Source: Nitrospinaceae bacterium
GTDB taxonomy: Bacteria; Nitrospinota; Nitrospinia; Nitrospinales; VA-1
Assembly (NCBI GenBank): GCA_016763735.1
Contig: JAESTE010000002.1
Location: 1-7,880 of the forward strand
DNA length: 7,880 nucleotides
Reading direction: 5' to 3'
Positions 1 through 6,347 of the stretch are shown one piece after another; position 1 is the first letter of the stretch, and the number at the start of each line of letters is the position of its first letter. Position numbers and translations under genes: made by a program. Under the pieces are notes generated by a model. That model worked only from the letters and a program-made list of their open reading frames with translations, searched no databases and was not told where the DNA came from.

Positions 1-335
1 AATGCCATAGGGGCATTGTCCCCTTTGCGCGGACCGATTTTAATAATACGGGTGTATCCGCCTGGTCTTTTAGCATAGCGCTCTGCCAGAGGACCAAAAA
101 CTTTTTGCACAGTTTCTTTTTGCGGTGCCAGCTTGAAAGCCTGCCGTCTTGCGTGAAGCGTCCCTTTTTTACCCAGGGTAATTGTCTTTTCCACTTTTCC
201 GCGCAACTCTTTTGCTTTAGCCAGAGTGGTGCTGATTCGTTCTCTCAGGATCAAAGCCCCCACGAGATTTCGAAAAAGCGCCTTCCGGTGAGCGGATGTT
301 CTGCCTAACTTTCTACCTGCTTTCAAATGCCGCAT
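1..335 (-). CDS. rplQ: 50S ribosomal protein L17 (partial, 3' end beyond the window)
   Basis: L17 is a large-subunit protein near the polypeptide exit tunnel and is normally the last gene of the alpha operon. The 111 visible residues start MRHLKAGRKLGRTSAHRKA, with the conserved FRNLVGALI, TTLAKAKELRGKVE, RPGGYTRI and KGDNAPMA. Most of the protein is therefore present, and the stop codon lies past the left edge. The ATG at 335 has AAGGAG 11 bases upstream, and the gene starts 26 bases after the rpoA stop. No frame break is visible. Any terminator after the operon would lie outside the window. Confidence 0.97.
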   Translation of the reverse strand, partial: MRHLKAGRKLGRTSAHRKALFRNLVGALILRERISTTLAKAKELRGKVEKTITLGKKGTLHARRQAFKLAPQKETVQKVFGPLAERYAKRPGGYTRIIKIGPRKGDNAPMA

Positions 336-361
336 TGCTGGTTTTGCTCCTTAGGAAATCC

Positions 362-1390
362 TTATTGTTCGACTTCTAAATCCGTTTCTTTTTTCTTCTG
401 TGCTTGAATGATTTGCTTTAAATCTTCTTCCTCCACTTTCATTCCCAAGTGGAGTCCCATTTCTTCGAGAATCTCTTTAATTTCGTTCAGCGATTTTCTA
501 CCAAAGTTTCTCGTTTTGAGCATTTCACCATCTGTCTTCGTCACTAACTCAGCAATAGTCTGGATGTTGGCATTCTTTAAACAGTTGTAGGACCGAACAG
601 AAAGCTCAAGCTCTTCAACGCATTTTGCCATATTGCCCAGCATCTTCTGTTTTTTCTCATCAACTTGCGGCATAACCGGTTCTGGTTCTTCATCAAAGTT
701 GATGAAAATTTGCATATGGTCTTTGACAATTTTTGCCGCATGAGCTAACGCATCTTCAGGAGTGATGCCTCCGTTCGTCCATAATTCCATGACTAACGAA
801 TCGTAATCACTGGACTGACCCACTCGTGTATTTTCTACATGATAGGAAATCTTTTCGATGGGAGAGAAGCTAGAGTCTACCGGAATCATTTGCACAGATT
901 CATTTTCAATCACATGTTTATCTGCAGGCACATATCCACGACCTTTTCTCACGATCATTTCCACATCTACTTTTGCGCTTTGGTCGATGGTAAGAATTAC
1001 ATGATCTGGATTCAAAACTTCCACATCAGGGTCAGCGACAATATCTTTGGCACAAACCGTACCAGCTTCGCTTGCCTTTATAAAACCACGTTTTGAGTCT
1101 GCCTCACCCGTCAACTTAAGGTTAAGCTGCTTAATGTTCAGCATGATCTCTGTCACATCCTCCATAACACCGGGGATAGAGGAGAACTCATGAAAGATCC
1201 CTTCAAACTTAACCGCAACAACAGCAGCTCCTTCGATAGAAGAAAGCAACATTCTTCGCAATGAGTTTCCGATGGTTACACCAAAACCTCGTTCAAACGG
1301 GCCAGCACTCAGCTTGCCATAATATTCGGATCTGTTTTGTTCATCAAATTCTAATCGTTTTGGTTTAACGATTCCCTGGGCTGTGAACAT
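362..1390 (-). CDS. rpoA: DNA-directed RNA polymerase alpha subunit
   Basis: The alpha subunit dimerises to seed RNA polymerase assembly, and its C-terminal domain contacts UP-element DNA and activators. The 342-residue protein has the N-terminal assembly domain (about 1-230; GPFERGFGVTIGNSLRRMLL at 30-49), an acidic linker (about 231-255) and the C-terminal domain (about 256-317). VRSYNCLK (265-272) carries Arg266, equivalent to E. coli Arg265, and NFGRKS is at 295-300, so the DNA-contact residues are kept. A charged tail rich in Glu, Lys and Gln follows (318-342). The ATG at 1390 has GGAGG four bases upstream next to a hairpin. rplQ follows after 26 bases. Confidence 0.99.
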   Translation of the reverse strand: MFTAQGIVKPKRLEFDEQNRSEYYGKLSAGPFERGFGVTIGNSLRRMLLSSIEGAAVVAVKFEGIFHEFSSIPGVMEDVTEIMLNIKQLNLKLTGEADSKRGFIKASEAGTVCAKDIVADPDVEVLNPDHVILTIDQSAKVDVEMIVRKGRGYVPADKHVIENESVQMIPVDSSFSPIEKISYHVENTRVGQSSDYDSLVMELWTNGGITPEDALAHAAKIVKDHMQIFINFDEEPEPVMPQVDEKKQKMLGNMAKCVEELELSVRSYNCLKNANIQTIAELVTKTDGEMLKTRNFGRKSLNEIKEILEEMGLHLGMKVEEEDLKQIIQAQKKKETDLEVEQ

Positions 1391-1399
1391 GTAGCCTCC

Positions 1400-1417
1400 G
1401 ACCCCTAAGTTCGGGTC
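1400..1417 (-). promoter_or_regulatory. Hairpin directly abutting the rpoA ribosome-binding site
   Basis: GACCC (1417-1413) and GGGTC (1404-1400) form a perfect 5-base-pair stem with an 8-base loop. The very next bases are GGAGG (1399-1395), the Shine-Dalgarno site of rpoA, four bases before its ATG. The pairing and position are seen; an effect on ribosome access or alpha-subunit dosage is inference. No T-tract follows, so it is not an intrinsic terminator. Confidence 0.4.
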
Positions 1418-1450
1418 TTATCAATTGTTAATTATTTAGTGAATAACCTA

Positions 1451-2077
1451 TTACCGCGAGTAGAGCTCAACAATCAACTGTTCCTCAATTGGCATCGCAA
1501 CATCTTCTCTTGCAGGCATTGCCTGAACAACTCCCTGCTTGCTATCGGCATCAAATGTAAGCCAGTCCGGCAGGTTTTTATCTTTAATATTTTCTATAGC
1601 CAAGTTAACCGGCTTCTTTTTACTTTTGTTCGGATTAGGTGCGATGGTATCCCCCTGCTTAAGAATATAAGAAGGGACATCCATTTTTTTCCCATTGACC
1701 GTAAAATGTCTATGTCGAACCAACTGACGGGCAGCATTTCTGGATGGCGCAAGACCCATTCGATACACGACATTATCGAACCTCAATTCCAGATTTTGCA
1801 AAAGGTTCTCACCGGTCGCACCTTTTTTCTTATTTGCTGCAAAAAAGTAGTTGCGAAAGGGCTTTTCCAACACGCCGTAAATACGCTTTACCTTTTGCTT
1901 TTCACGAAGCTGAACCCCGTATTCCGAGAATTTTGTGCGCCCCTGACCATGCTGTCCAGGAGGATAAGCCCTTTTTTCAATAGCGCATTTTGCCGTCTCG
2001 CAACGGGAACCTTTTAGATACAGTTTTATTCCTTCTCGCCGACACAGTCGACAAACAGAACCTCGATACCTGGCCAA
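1451..2077 (-). CDS. rpsD: 30S ribosomal protein S4, zinc-binding form
   Basis: S4 is a primary 16S rRNA binder at the five-way junction, shapes the mRNA entry tunnel with S3 and S5, and in E. coli represses the alpha operon. The 208-residue protein starts MARYRGSVCRLCRREG. It has Cys9, Cys12, Cys26 and Cys31, a four-cysteine zinc site like the Cys-containing S4 of Bacillus relatives. The S4 RNA-binding domain spans about 97-160 (LELRFDNVVYRMG, ARQLVRHRHFTVNGKK). It ends EEQLIVELYSR, close to the family's conserved IVEFYSR. The start codon is TTG with a good AAGGAG site. rpoA follows after 60 bases. Confidence 0.98.
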   Translation of the reverse strand: MARYRGSVCRLCRREGIKLYLKGSRCETAKCAIEKRAYPPGQHGQGRTKFSEYGVQLREKQKVKRIYGVLEKPFRNYFFAANKKKGATGENLLQNLELRFDNVVYRMGLAPSRNAARQLVRHRHFTVNGKKMDVPSYILKQGDTIAPNPNKSKKKPVNLAIENIKDKNLPDWLTFDADSKQGVVQAMPAREDVAMPIEEQLIVELYSR

Positions 2078-2086
2078 ATTCAGCTT

Positions 2087-2092
2087 CTCCTT
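2087..2092 (-). promoter_or_regulatory. Shine-Dalgarno site fixing the TTG start of rpsD
   Basis: AAGGAG precedes TTG (2077-2075) by nine bases. The universally conserved S4 N-terminus MARYRG begins exactly at that TTG, so the unusual start codon is well supported. Confidence 0.85.
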
Positions 2093-2142
2093 TCAGGTTT
2101 AAACATTTTAGTCTCTCCAAAAATTGCTTTTGACTGCAAGCC

Positions 2143-2163
2143 ACCCTTACAAAAGAACAGGGT
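2143..2163 (-). repeat. Small hairpin in the 124-base rpsK-rpsD spacer
   Basis: ACCCT (2163-2159) and AGGGT (2147-2143) can pair around an 11-base loop within the spacer 2078-2201. In several bacteria S4 controls its own mRNA through structured leaders, so the spacer could hold such an element, but I cannot fold it into a recognised S4 pseudoknot and I see no clear promoter. The hairpin itself is short and could be chance. Confidence 0.25.
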
Positions 2164-2201
2164 TGTGCTAGAGAAAATCATCGAACAACTAGAAAACCCC
2201 A

Positions 2202-2591
2202 TTAAACTCTTCGTCGTTTTCTTGGACGACAGCCATTGTGCGGAATAGGGGTTCTGTCTCTAATGACAAGAATTTCCATTCCGGCCGCTTGCAAAGAACG
2301 GATTGCAGACTCTCGCCCAGAACCCGGACCTTTCACATGAACTTCAAGTTTTTTCATTCCCATATCCCTGGCTTTTACGGCTGCTTTGTCTGCGGCCACC
2401 TGGGCTGCGAAGGGGGTGCTTTTTCTAGACCCCTTAAAACCCTGTGCTCCAGCACTCGACCAAGACACCACATTGCCGGACATATCCGAAATGGTGATGA
2501 TGGTGTTGTTAAATGTGGCGCGGATATGAGCTACCCCTACTTCCGGAGCTGTTTTCTGCCTTTTTTTACCGCTTTTGGATTTCTTATCCAT
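2202..2591 (-). CDS. rpsK: 30S ribosomal protein S11
   Basis: S11 forms part of the 30S platform with S6, S15 and S18, near the E site and the mRNA exit. The 129-residue product shows VAHIRATFNNTIITISD (20-36), GFKGSRKSTPFAAQVAA and the C-terminal PHNGCRPRKRRRV. The HNG at 118-120 contains Asn119, the position converted to isoaspartate in E. coli S11. One residue of the usual GCRPPKRRRV end is changed (Pro to Arg). The ATG at 2591 has GGAG about 11 bases upstream. A 124-base spacer follows before rpsD. Confidence 0.98.
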   Translation of the reverse strand: MDKKSKSGKKRQKTAPEVGVAHIRATFNNTIITISDMSGNVVSWSSAGAQGFKGSRKSTPFAAQVAADKAAVKARDMGMKKLEVHVKGPGSGRESAIRSLQAAGMEILVIRDRTPIPHNGCRPRKRRRV

Positions 2592-2645
2592 TAATTTAAT
2601 TTCTCCAGATCTTTTTTATGAGAGCCTTTAATATTTAAAAAACCC

Positions 2646-3017
2646 CTATTTTTTAGCACGAGCACCGACTGTTTTCTTCGGGCCTTTTCTTGTTCGCGCA
2701 TTGGTATGAGTTCTCTGCCCACGAACCGGCAAACCTCTACGATGCCGAAGGCCGCGATAAGAACTGATATCCATCAAGCGTTTTATATTCATATTGACAT
2801 TGCGCCTAAGGTCGCCTTCCACCTCGTACTCCTTATCAATGATACCTCGGATGCGAGTAATCTCTTCTTCTGTCAGATCCTTCATCCGTATTTCTTCACC
2901 CACCTCAGCTTTTTTGAGAATCGCATGCGATGATGTCCTTCCCACCCCATAGATGTAGGTCAAAGCGATCCAAACCGGTTTATCTTTTGGAATATCAACA
3001 CCTGCTATTCGTGCCAC
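2646..3017 (-). CDS. rpsM: 30S ribosomal protein S13
   Basis: S13 lies in the 30S head, contacts the P-site tRNA and forms intersubunit bridges with the large subunit. The 123-residue protein begins MARIAGVDIPKDK and has the helix-two-turns-helix region YIYGVGRTSSHAIL. It shows SYRGLRHRRGLPVRGQRTHTN, shortened here to its first half SYRGLRHRRGLPV, and the basic tail RTRKGPKKTVGARAKK that reaches the P site. The start codon is GTG, with a good AAAGGAG site overlapping the rpmJ stop. It is the first gene of the alpha-operon set. A 54-base AT-rich spacer separates it from rpsK. Confidence 0.98.
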   Translation of the reverse strand: MARIAGVDIPKDKPVWIALTYIYGVGRTSSHAILKKAEVGEEIRMKDLTEEEITRIRGIIDKEYEVEGDLRRNVNMNIKRLMDISSYRGLRHRRGLPVRGQRTHTNARTRKGPKKTVGARAKK

Positions 3018-3022
3018 GGTTT

Positions 3023-3029
3023 CTCCTTT
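3023..3029 (-). promoter_or_regulatory. Shine-Dalgarno site overlapping the rpmJ stop; fixes the GTG start of rpsM
   Basis: AAAGGAG overlaps the rpmJ TAA and precedes GTG (3017-3015) by five bases. The conserved S13 N-terminus MARIAGVDIP begins exactly at this GTG. Confidence 0.85.
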
Positions 3030-3141
3030 ATCCTTGTCGCTGCTTGTGTTTTGGGTTTTCGCAAATCACCCGCACAACACCGCGACGGCGAATCACTTTA
3101 CATTTCATACAAATCGGTTTGACCGAACTTCTTACTTTCAT
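3028..3141 (-). CDS. rpmJ: 50S ribosomal protein L36, zinc-ribbon form
   Basis: This small gene encodes 37 residues beginning MKVRSSVKPICMKCK and ending NPKHKQRQG. Cys11, Cys14, Cys27 and His32 are the four zinc ligands of the C+ type L36, which sits in the 50S subunit near the base of the L7/L12 stalk. Length and sequence are standard. The ATG at 3141 follows AGGGG seven bases upstream, 13 bases after the infA stop. The TAA stop (3030-3028) overlaps the ribosome-binding site of rpsM. The infA-rpmJ-rpsM order is the usual bridge between the spc and alpha operons. Confidence 0.97.
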   Translation of the reverse strand: MKVRSSVKPICMKCKVIRRRGVVRVICENPKHKQRQG

Positions 3142-3154
3142 GGTTCTACCCCTC

Positions 3155-3373
3155 TTATTTATATCGATAGGTAATTCGACCGCGTGTCAGATCATAGGGT
3201 GAGAGTTGCACTTTCACTTTATCTCCCGACAAAATACGAATAAAATGCATACGCATCTTCCCCGAAATATGAGCCAAAACCTTATGCCCATTGTCCAACT
3301 CAACTCGAAACATTGCGTTAGGCAAAGGTTCTAAAATAGTGCCTTCAACCTCTATCGATTCTTCTTTAGACAT
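3155..3373 (-). CDS. infA: Translation initiation factor IF-1
   Basis: IF-1 occupies the 30S A site during initiation and helps IF-2 and IF-3. The 72-residue protein is a single S1-type OB fold with the family stretches NAMFRVELDNGHKVLAHISGKMR, interrupted here after NAMFRVELDNGHKVL, then IRILSGDKVKVQLSPYDL and a GRITYRYK end. The ATG at 3373 overlaps the adk stop by 8 bases, and no Shine-Dalgarno-like purine run lies just upstream, so expression probably depends on ribosomes finishing adk. It is full length, and rpmJ follows after 13 bases. Confidence 0.97.
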   Translation of the reverse strand: MSKEESIEVEGTILEPLPNAMFRVELDNGHKVLAHISGKMRMHFIRILSGDKVKVQLSPYDLTRGRITYRYK

Positions 3374-4010
3374 CTATCATTTTGCAAACATTGGAAAAAA
3401 TATCTTCCACTGAGCCCTTCGCTTCGACCATTTTCAAGTTCCCCTGTTTTTTATAAAATTCTTTTAGAGGAGCGGTAGACTCCATATAAACTTTCAATCT
3501 TTCATGAATCGTTTCTCTATTATCGTCTAGCCTTTGCTCCAACTTCCCCCCACAACCATCGCAAACCCCCGAAACCTTTGGGGGACGGGATATATGATGA
3601 AACATCGCTCCGCATTCCGGACAAGTGCTTCGCCCGGTTAGCCGATTGACTACTTCCTCGGCATTAACTTCCAAGTCGATCACTTTATCGATCTTCAGAC
3701 TCATCTCAATCAAGGTTTCCGAAAGCTTTTCTGCCTGCGCAATATTCCGGGGAAACCCATCTAGAATAAAACCGGCTTTACAATCCGCTTGCCGAATGCG
3801 CTCCTTAATCAGGCCAATGACCACATCGTCTGGAACCAACTGCCCCGCATCCATAACTATTTTTGCACGAGCACCCAGCTCGGTATTATCCTTAACTGCC
3901 TGCCTCAGAATATCGCCAGTGGATATTTGCGGAATCTTAAATTTTTCTTTCAGCATTTTTGCCTGAGTGCCTTTGCCGGCACCAGGTGGCCCTAAAAGAA
4001 TCAATCTCAT
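3366..4010 (-). CDS. adk: Adenylate kinase, zinc-lid type
   Basis: This cytosolic enzyme interconverts ATP plus AMP with two ADP. The 214-residue product has the P-loop GPPGAGKGT (7-15), the AMP-site STGDILR (30-36), LDGFPRN (83-89) and a lid with four cysteines at 130, 133, 150 and 153 (two CxxC pairs). This is the long form with a structural zinc site. ATG at 4010 is chosen over an in-frame TTG at 4013: it gives the usual MRLILLG start and sits well behind AGAGG. The gene lies three bases after secY and overlaps infA by 8 bases (3366-3373). The arrangement secY-adk is common, but map, often found next, is absent. Confidence 0.98.
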   Translation of the reverse strand: MRLILLGPPGAGKGTQAKMLKEKFKIPQISTGDILRQAVKDNTELGARAKIVMDAGQLVPDDVVIGLIKERIRQADCKAGFILDGFPRNIAQAEKLSETLIEMSLKIDKVIDLEVNAEEVVNRLTGRSTCPECGAMFHHISRPPKVSGVCDGCGGKLEQRLDDNRETIHERLKVYMESTAPLKEFYKKQGNLKMVEAKGSVEDIFSNVCKMIDV

Positions 4011-4013
4011 CAA

Positions 4014-5327
4014 TCAGCCTCTTCGGCTTTTCAAACGCCCCTTTTTCACAAAACCGTCATAATTTCTCATAACCAGATGGGATTCAATTTGCTGCATAGT
4101 ATCCAAGGATACACCCACCACGATCAGCAAGCTTGTTCCGCCAAAATAAAATGGGATGTTGAAGTATTTTATCAAATAATCCGGCAAAATACAGACTAAA
4201 GACAAATATATTCCGCCATAAAACGTAAGCCTTGAGAGAATCGTATCTATATATTCTGACGTCTTGTTTCCCGGTCGAATTCCAGGCACATAACCGCCGT
4301 GCTTTTTCATATTGTCAGCAACGTCGACGGGGTTGAAAATAACCGCCGTATAAAAATAACAAAAGAAAAATATTGCACCGACAAAAATCATACTATAAAC
4401 AATCGTCCCTGGTGTCAGCATAGCCGAAACCGTCTGCATCCAAGGATGACTTATAAACTGCGCTATCGTCGCGGGAAACATGATGATCGAAGAAGCAAAA
4501 ATTGGCGGGATAACCCCCGACGTGTTCACTTTCAAAGGCAAATGTGTAGATTGCCAGCCCATCATCTTTCGACCCACCACCCGCTTGGCATACTGGATCG
4601 GTATCCGCCGCTGCCCTCCTTCCGTGAACACAATGGCTCCCACCACCACGATCATTACAATAAGAAGGAAAAACATGACCAGCACAGACATTTCACCTGT
4701 ACCCATCAAATCTAACGACTGAAAAATTGCCGCTGGTGTTCCTGCAACAATCCCGGAAAATATAATCAGGGAAATTCCATTACCAATTCCCCGCTCCGTG
4801 ATCTGCTCTCCCAACCACATAAGAAACGATGTTCCGGCGGTCAAAGTAAGAACTGTCATCAGCCTGAAAGACCAGCCTGGTTCCGGCACAATGGGGATAC
4901 CACCTGGACTCTTCATCGCTTCCAAACCCACCGCGATTCCTGACCCCTGAATCGTACTCAACAACACCGTCCCATAACGAGTATACTGCGTGATCTTCTT
5001 TTGCCCTTGCTCGCCTTCTTTTTTCAACCTTGCCAAGTAAGGCGAGACAATCGTCATCAACTGCAAAATAATAGATGAGCTGATATAAGGCATGATGCCC
5101 AATGCAAAAATGGTCAACCGGCTTAAAGCCCCGCCGGAGAACATATCAAAAAACCCAAGAATAGTACCCTGCGCCCGGGCAAATAATTCTGCCAATGCCG
5201 CAGAGTTGATTCCTGGAGTTGGGATATGCGCCCCAATCCGATAGACCACCAAAAGCGCTAACGTAAAAAGTATTTTCTTTTTAAGTTCTGGAACTCGAAA
5301 TATATTGCCGAAGCTTTCTGCTGCCAT
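4014..5327 (-). CDS. secY: Preprotein translocase subunit SecY
   Basis: SecY is the channel of the Sec translocon in the inner membrane, working with SecE, SecG, SecA and the ribosome to export or insert proteins. The 437-residue protein has the length and hydrophobic pattern of the ten-helix family. It shows the first helix (about 18-34), the plug and TM2 signature FDMFSGGALSRLTIFALGI (60-78), WLGEQITERGIGNGISLIIF (171-190), KVNTSGVIPPIFASS (266-280), NPVDVADNMKKHGGYVPG (332-349) and a basic cytosolic tail. It starts directly at the rplO stop with only a weak AAGG upstream, so it probably depends on rplO translation. The TGA stop is followed within three bases by the adk ATG. Confidence 0.99.
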   Translation of the reverse strand: MAAESFGNIFRVPELKKKILFTLALLVVYRIGAHIPTPGINSAALAELFARAQGTILGFFDMFSGGALSRLTIFALGIMPYISSSIILQLMTIVSPYLARLKKEGEQGQKKITQYTRYGTVLLSTIQGSGIAVGLEAMKSPGGIPIVPEPGWSFRLMTVLTLTAGTSFLMWLGEQITERGIGNGISLIIFSGIVAGTPAAIFQSLDLMGTGEMSVLVMFFLLIVMIVVVGAIVFTEGGQRRIPIQYAKRVVGRKMMGWQSTHLPLKVNTSGVIPPIFASSIIMFPATIAQFISHPWMQTVSAMLTPGTIVYSMIFVGAIFFFCYFYTAVIFNPVDVADNMKKHGGYVPGIRPGNKTSEYIDTILSRLTFYGGIYLSLVCILPDYLIKYFNIPFYFGGTSLLIVVGVSLDTMQQIESHLVMRNYDGFVKKGRLKSRRG

Positions 5328-5768
5328 TTATAGGGTTACAACCTTTCCCCCGGACTTCTCAATTTTCGATTGAGCCGATCCGCTGAACTTATGAGCATGC
5401 ACATTAAGCGATTCTTTCAACTCGCCATTACCGAGGATTTTTACGGCTCCGATTTTCTTTATCAATCCCTTTTCCTTCATCACTTCAGGAGTAATAGGAT
5501 CAATACCGGCACATCGAACCAGTTGCTCGACATTCACCAACTCATAATATATTTTGAAAATATTCGTAAAACCACGCTTGGGCAACCTTCGGTGAAGCGG
5601 CATCTGCCCACCCTCAAACCAAGGGCGAACTCCCCCTCCAGAGCGACTGTTCTGACCTTTTTGGCCTTTACCAGAAGTCTTACCGGTTCCCGAACCAATC
5701 CCGCGACCCACGCGTTTTCTATTTTTCCTGCCGCCAGCGGGGCCTTTTAAATTAGATAATTGCAACAT
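5328..5768 (-). CDS. rplO: 50S ribosomal protein L15
   Basis: L15 is a late-assembling 23S rRNA-binding protein of the large subunit. The 146-residue product has the glycine- and arginine-rich N-terminal extension (KNRKRVGRGIGSGTGKTSGK, then GGQMPLHRRLPKRGF) that threads into rRNA. A globular C-terminal domain ends with HKFSGSAQSKIEKSGGKVV, the family's final motif. The ATG at 5768 is preceded by GAGG nine bases upstream in the short rpsE-rplO spacer. The stop TAA abuts the secY ATG with no spacer (TAAATG), which points to translational coupling. Confidence 0.98.
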   Translation of the reverse strand: MLQLSNLKGPAGGRKNRKRVGRGIGSGTGKTSGKGQKGQNSRSGGGVRPWFEGGQMPLHRRLPKRGFTNIFKIYYELVNVEQLVRCAGIDPITPEVMKEKGLIKKIGAVKILGNGELKESLNVHAHKFSGSAQSKIEKSGGKVVTL

Positions 5769-5781
5769 ACTTTTTCCTCGA

Positions 5782-6273
5782 TCAGCCTACTTGTTTTCCT
5801 CTTGCTCGTGCACAATCTTTGGCACTGCGGAGGTCCATTAATCCTTGAATCGTAGCTTTAACAACATTGTGCGGGTTGTTTGTGCGTAGACATTTCGTGA
5901 GAATATCGCGAACACCTGCCGCCTCTAATACAGCGCGAACTGCTCCACCCGCGATCAATCCAGTCCCTCGCGATGCTGGTTTCAGTAATACCCTTCCTGC
6001 CCCATAAGCACCAATCACTTCGTGTGGTATTGAAGAGCCTTCCAGGCTAACTTCCACCAAACTCTTCTTGGCTTTTTCAACCCCTTTACGAATGGCTTCT
6101 GGGACCTCATTGGCTTTTCCCAAACCCCAGCCCACCTTGCCATCACGATTACCGACCACGACCAATGCACTGAAGCTGAACCGGCGACCGCCTTTTACAA
6201 CCTTGGCTACACGGTTGATCTTGACCACTTTATCAACAAAATCTGTTGGGTTTTCCGGTTGCTTCTGTCGCAA
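5782..6273 (-). CDS. rpsE: 30S ribosomal protein S5
   Basis: S5 lies on the solvent side of the 30S subunit near S4 and S8 and acts in decoding accuracy and mRNA entry. The 163-residue product carries the N-terminal double-stranded-RNA-binding-like domain (about 13-76), including the loop KVVKGGRRFSFSALVVV (24-40) where spectinomycin-resistance changes map in other bacteria, and GWGLGKANEVPEAI. The C-terminal domain includes SRGTGLIAGGAVRAVLE (101-117). The start is TTG with an excellent AGGAGG site. The stop TGA is 13 bases from the rplO ATG, leaving no room for rpmD, which usually sits here. Confidence 0.98.
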   Translation of the reverse strand: MRQKQPENPTDFVDKVVKINRVAKVVKGGRRFSFSALVVVGNRDGKVGWGLGKANEVPEAIRKGVEKAKKSLVEVSLEGSSIPHEVIGAYGAGRVLLKPASRGTGLIAGGAVRAVLEAAGVRDILTKCLRTNNPHNVVKATIQGLMDLRSAKDCARARGKQVG

Positions 6274-6278
6274 GCCTT

Positions 6279-6284
6279 CCTCCT
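6279..6284 (-). promoter_or_regulatory. Strong Shine-Dalgarno site that fixes the TTG start of rpsE
   Basis: AGGAGG stands five bases before TTG at 6273-6271. No ATG or GTG occurs in the rpsE frame between this site and the conserved S5 core, so the TTG is the best start. Confidence 0.85.
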
Positions 6285-6299
6285 ACTTTTGTTTAGAGT

Positions 6300-6338
6300 A
6301 TCTCTACTATTCCGGTAATTCTAGAAATTTTCAGAGAT
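6300..6338 (-). repeat. Short inverted repeat in the rplR-rpsE spacer
   Basis: ATCTCT (6338-6333) and AGAGAT (6305-6300) are perfectly complementary arms with a 27-base AT-rich loop. The loop also contains the palindrome TTCTAGAA. With six pairs and a long loop this may be chance; it stands 15 bases upstream of the rpsE ribosome-binding site. The rest of the 74-base spacer shows nothing I recognise. Confidence 0.25.
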
Positions 6339-6347
6339 GCTTTTGGA

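Noticed and set aside
1439..2017. Plus-strand open frame of 192 codons
   Set aside because: It lies wholly antisense to rpsD, resembles no known family and has low-complexity, phenylalanine-rich composition expected of a shadow frame.
2078..2201. Possible sigma-70 promoter before rpsD (TTGCAG with TAAAAT)
   Set aside because: The spacing of about 23 bases is too long for a normal promoter and the boxes are weak.
2592..2645. AT-rich inverted repeat TTTAA/TTAAA in the rpsM-rpsK spacer
   Set aside because: Only five A-T pairs with a three-base loop in a very AT-rich stretch; expected by chance.
4011..4013. TTG at 4013 as the adk start
   Set aside because: The adjacent in-frame ATG at 4010 gives the family-typical MRLILLG start at good spacing from AGAGG.
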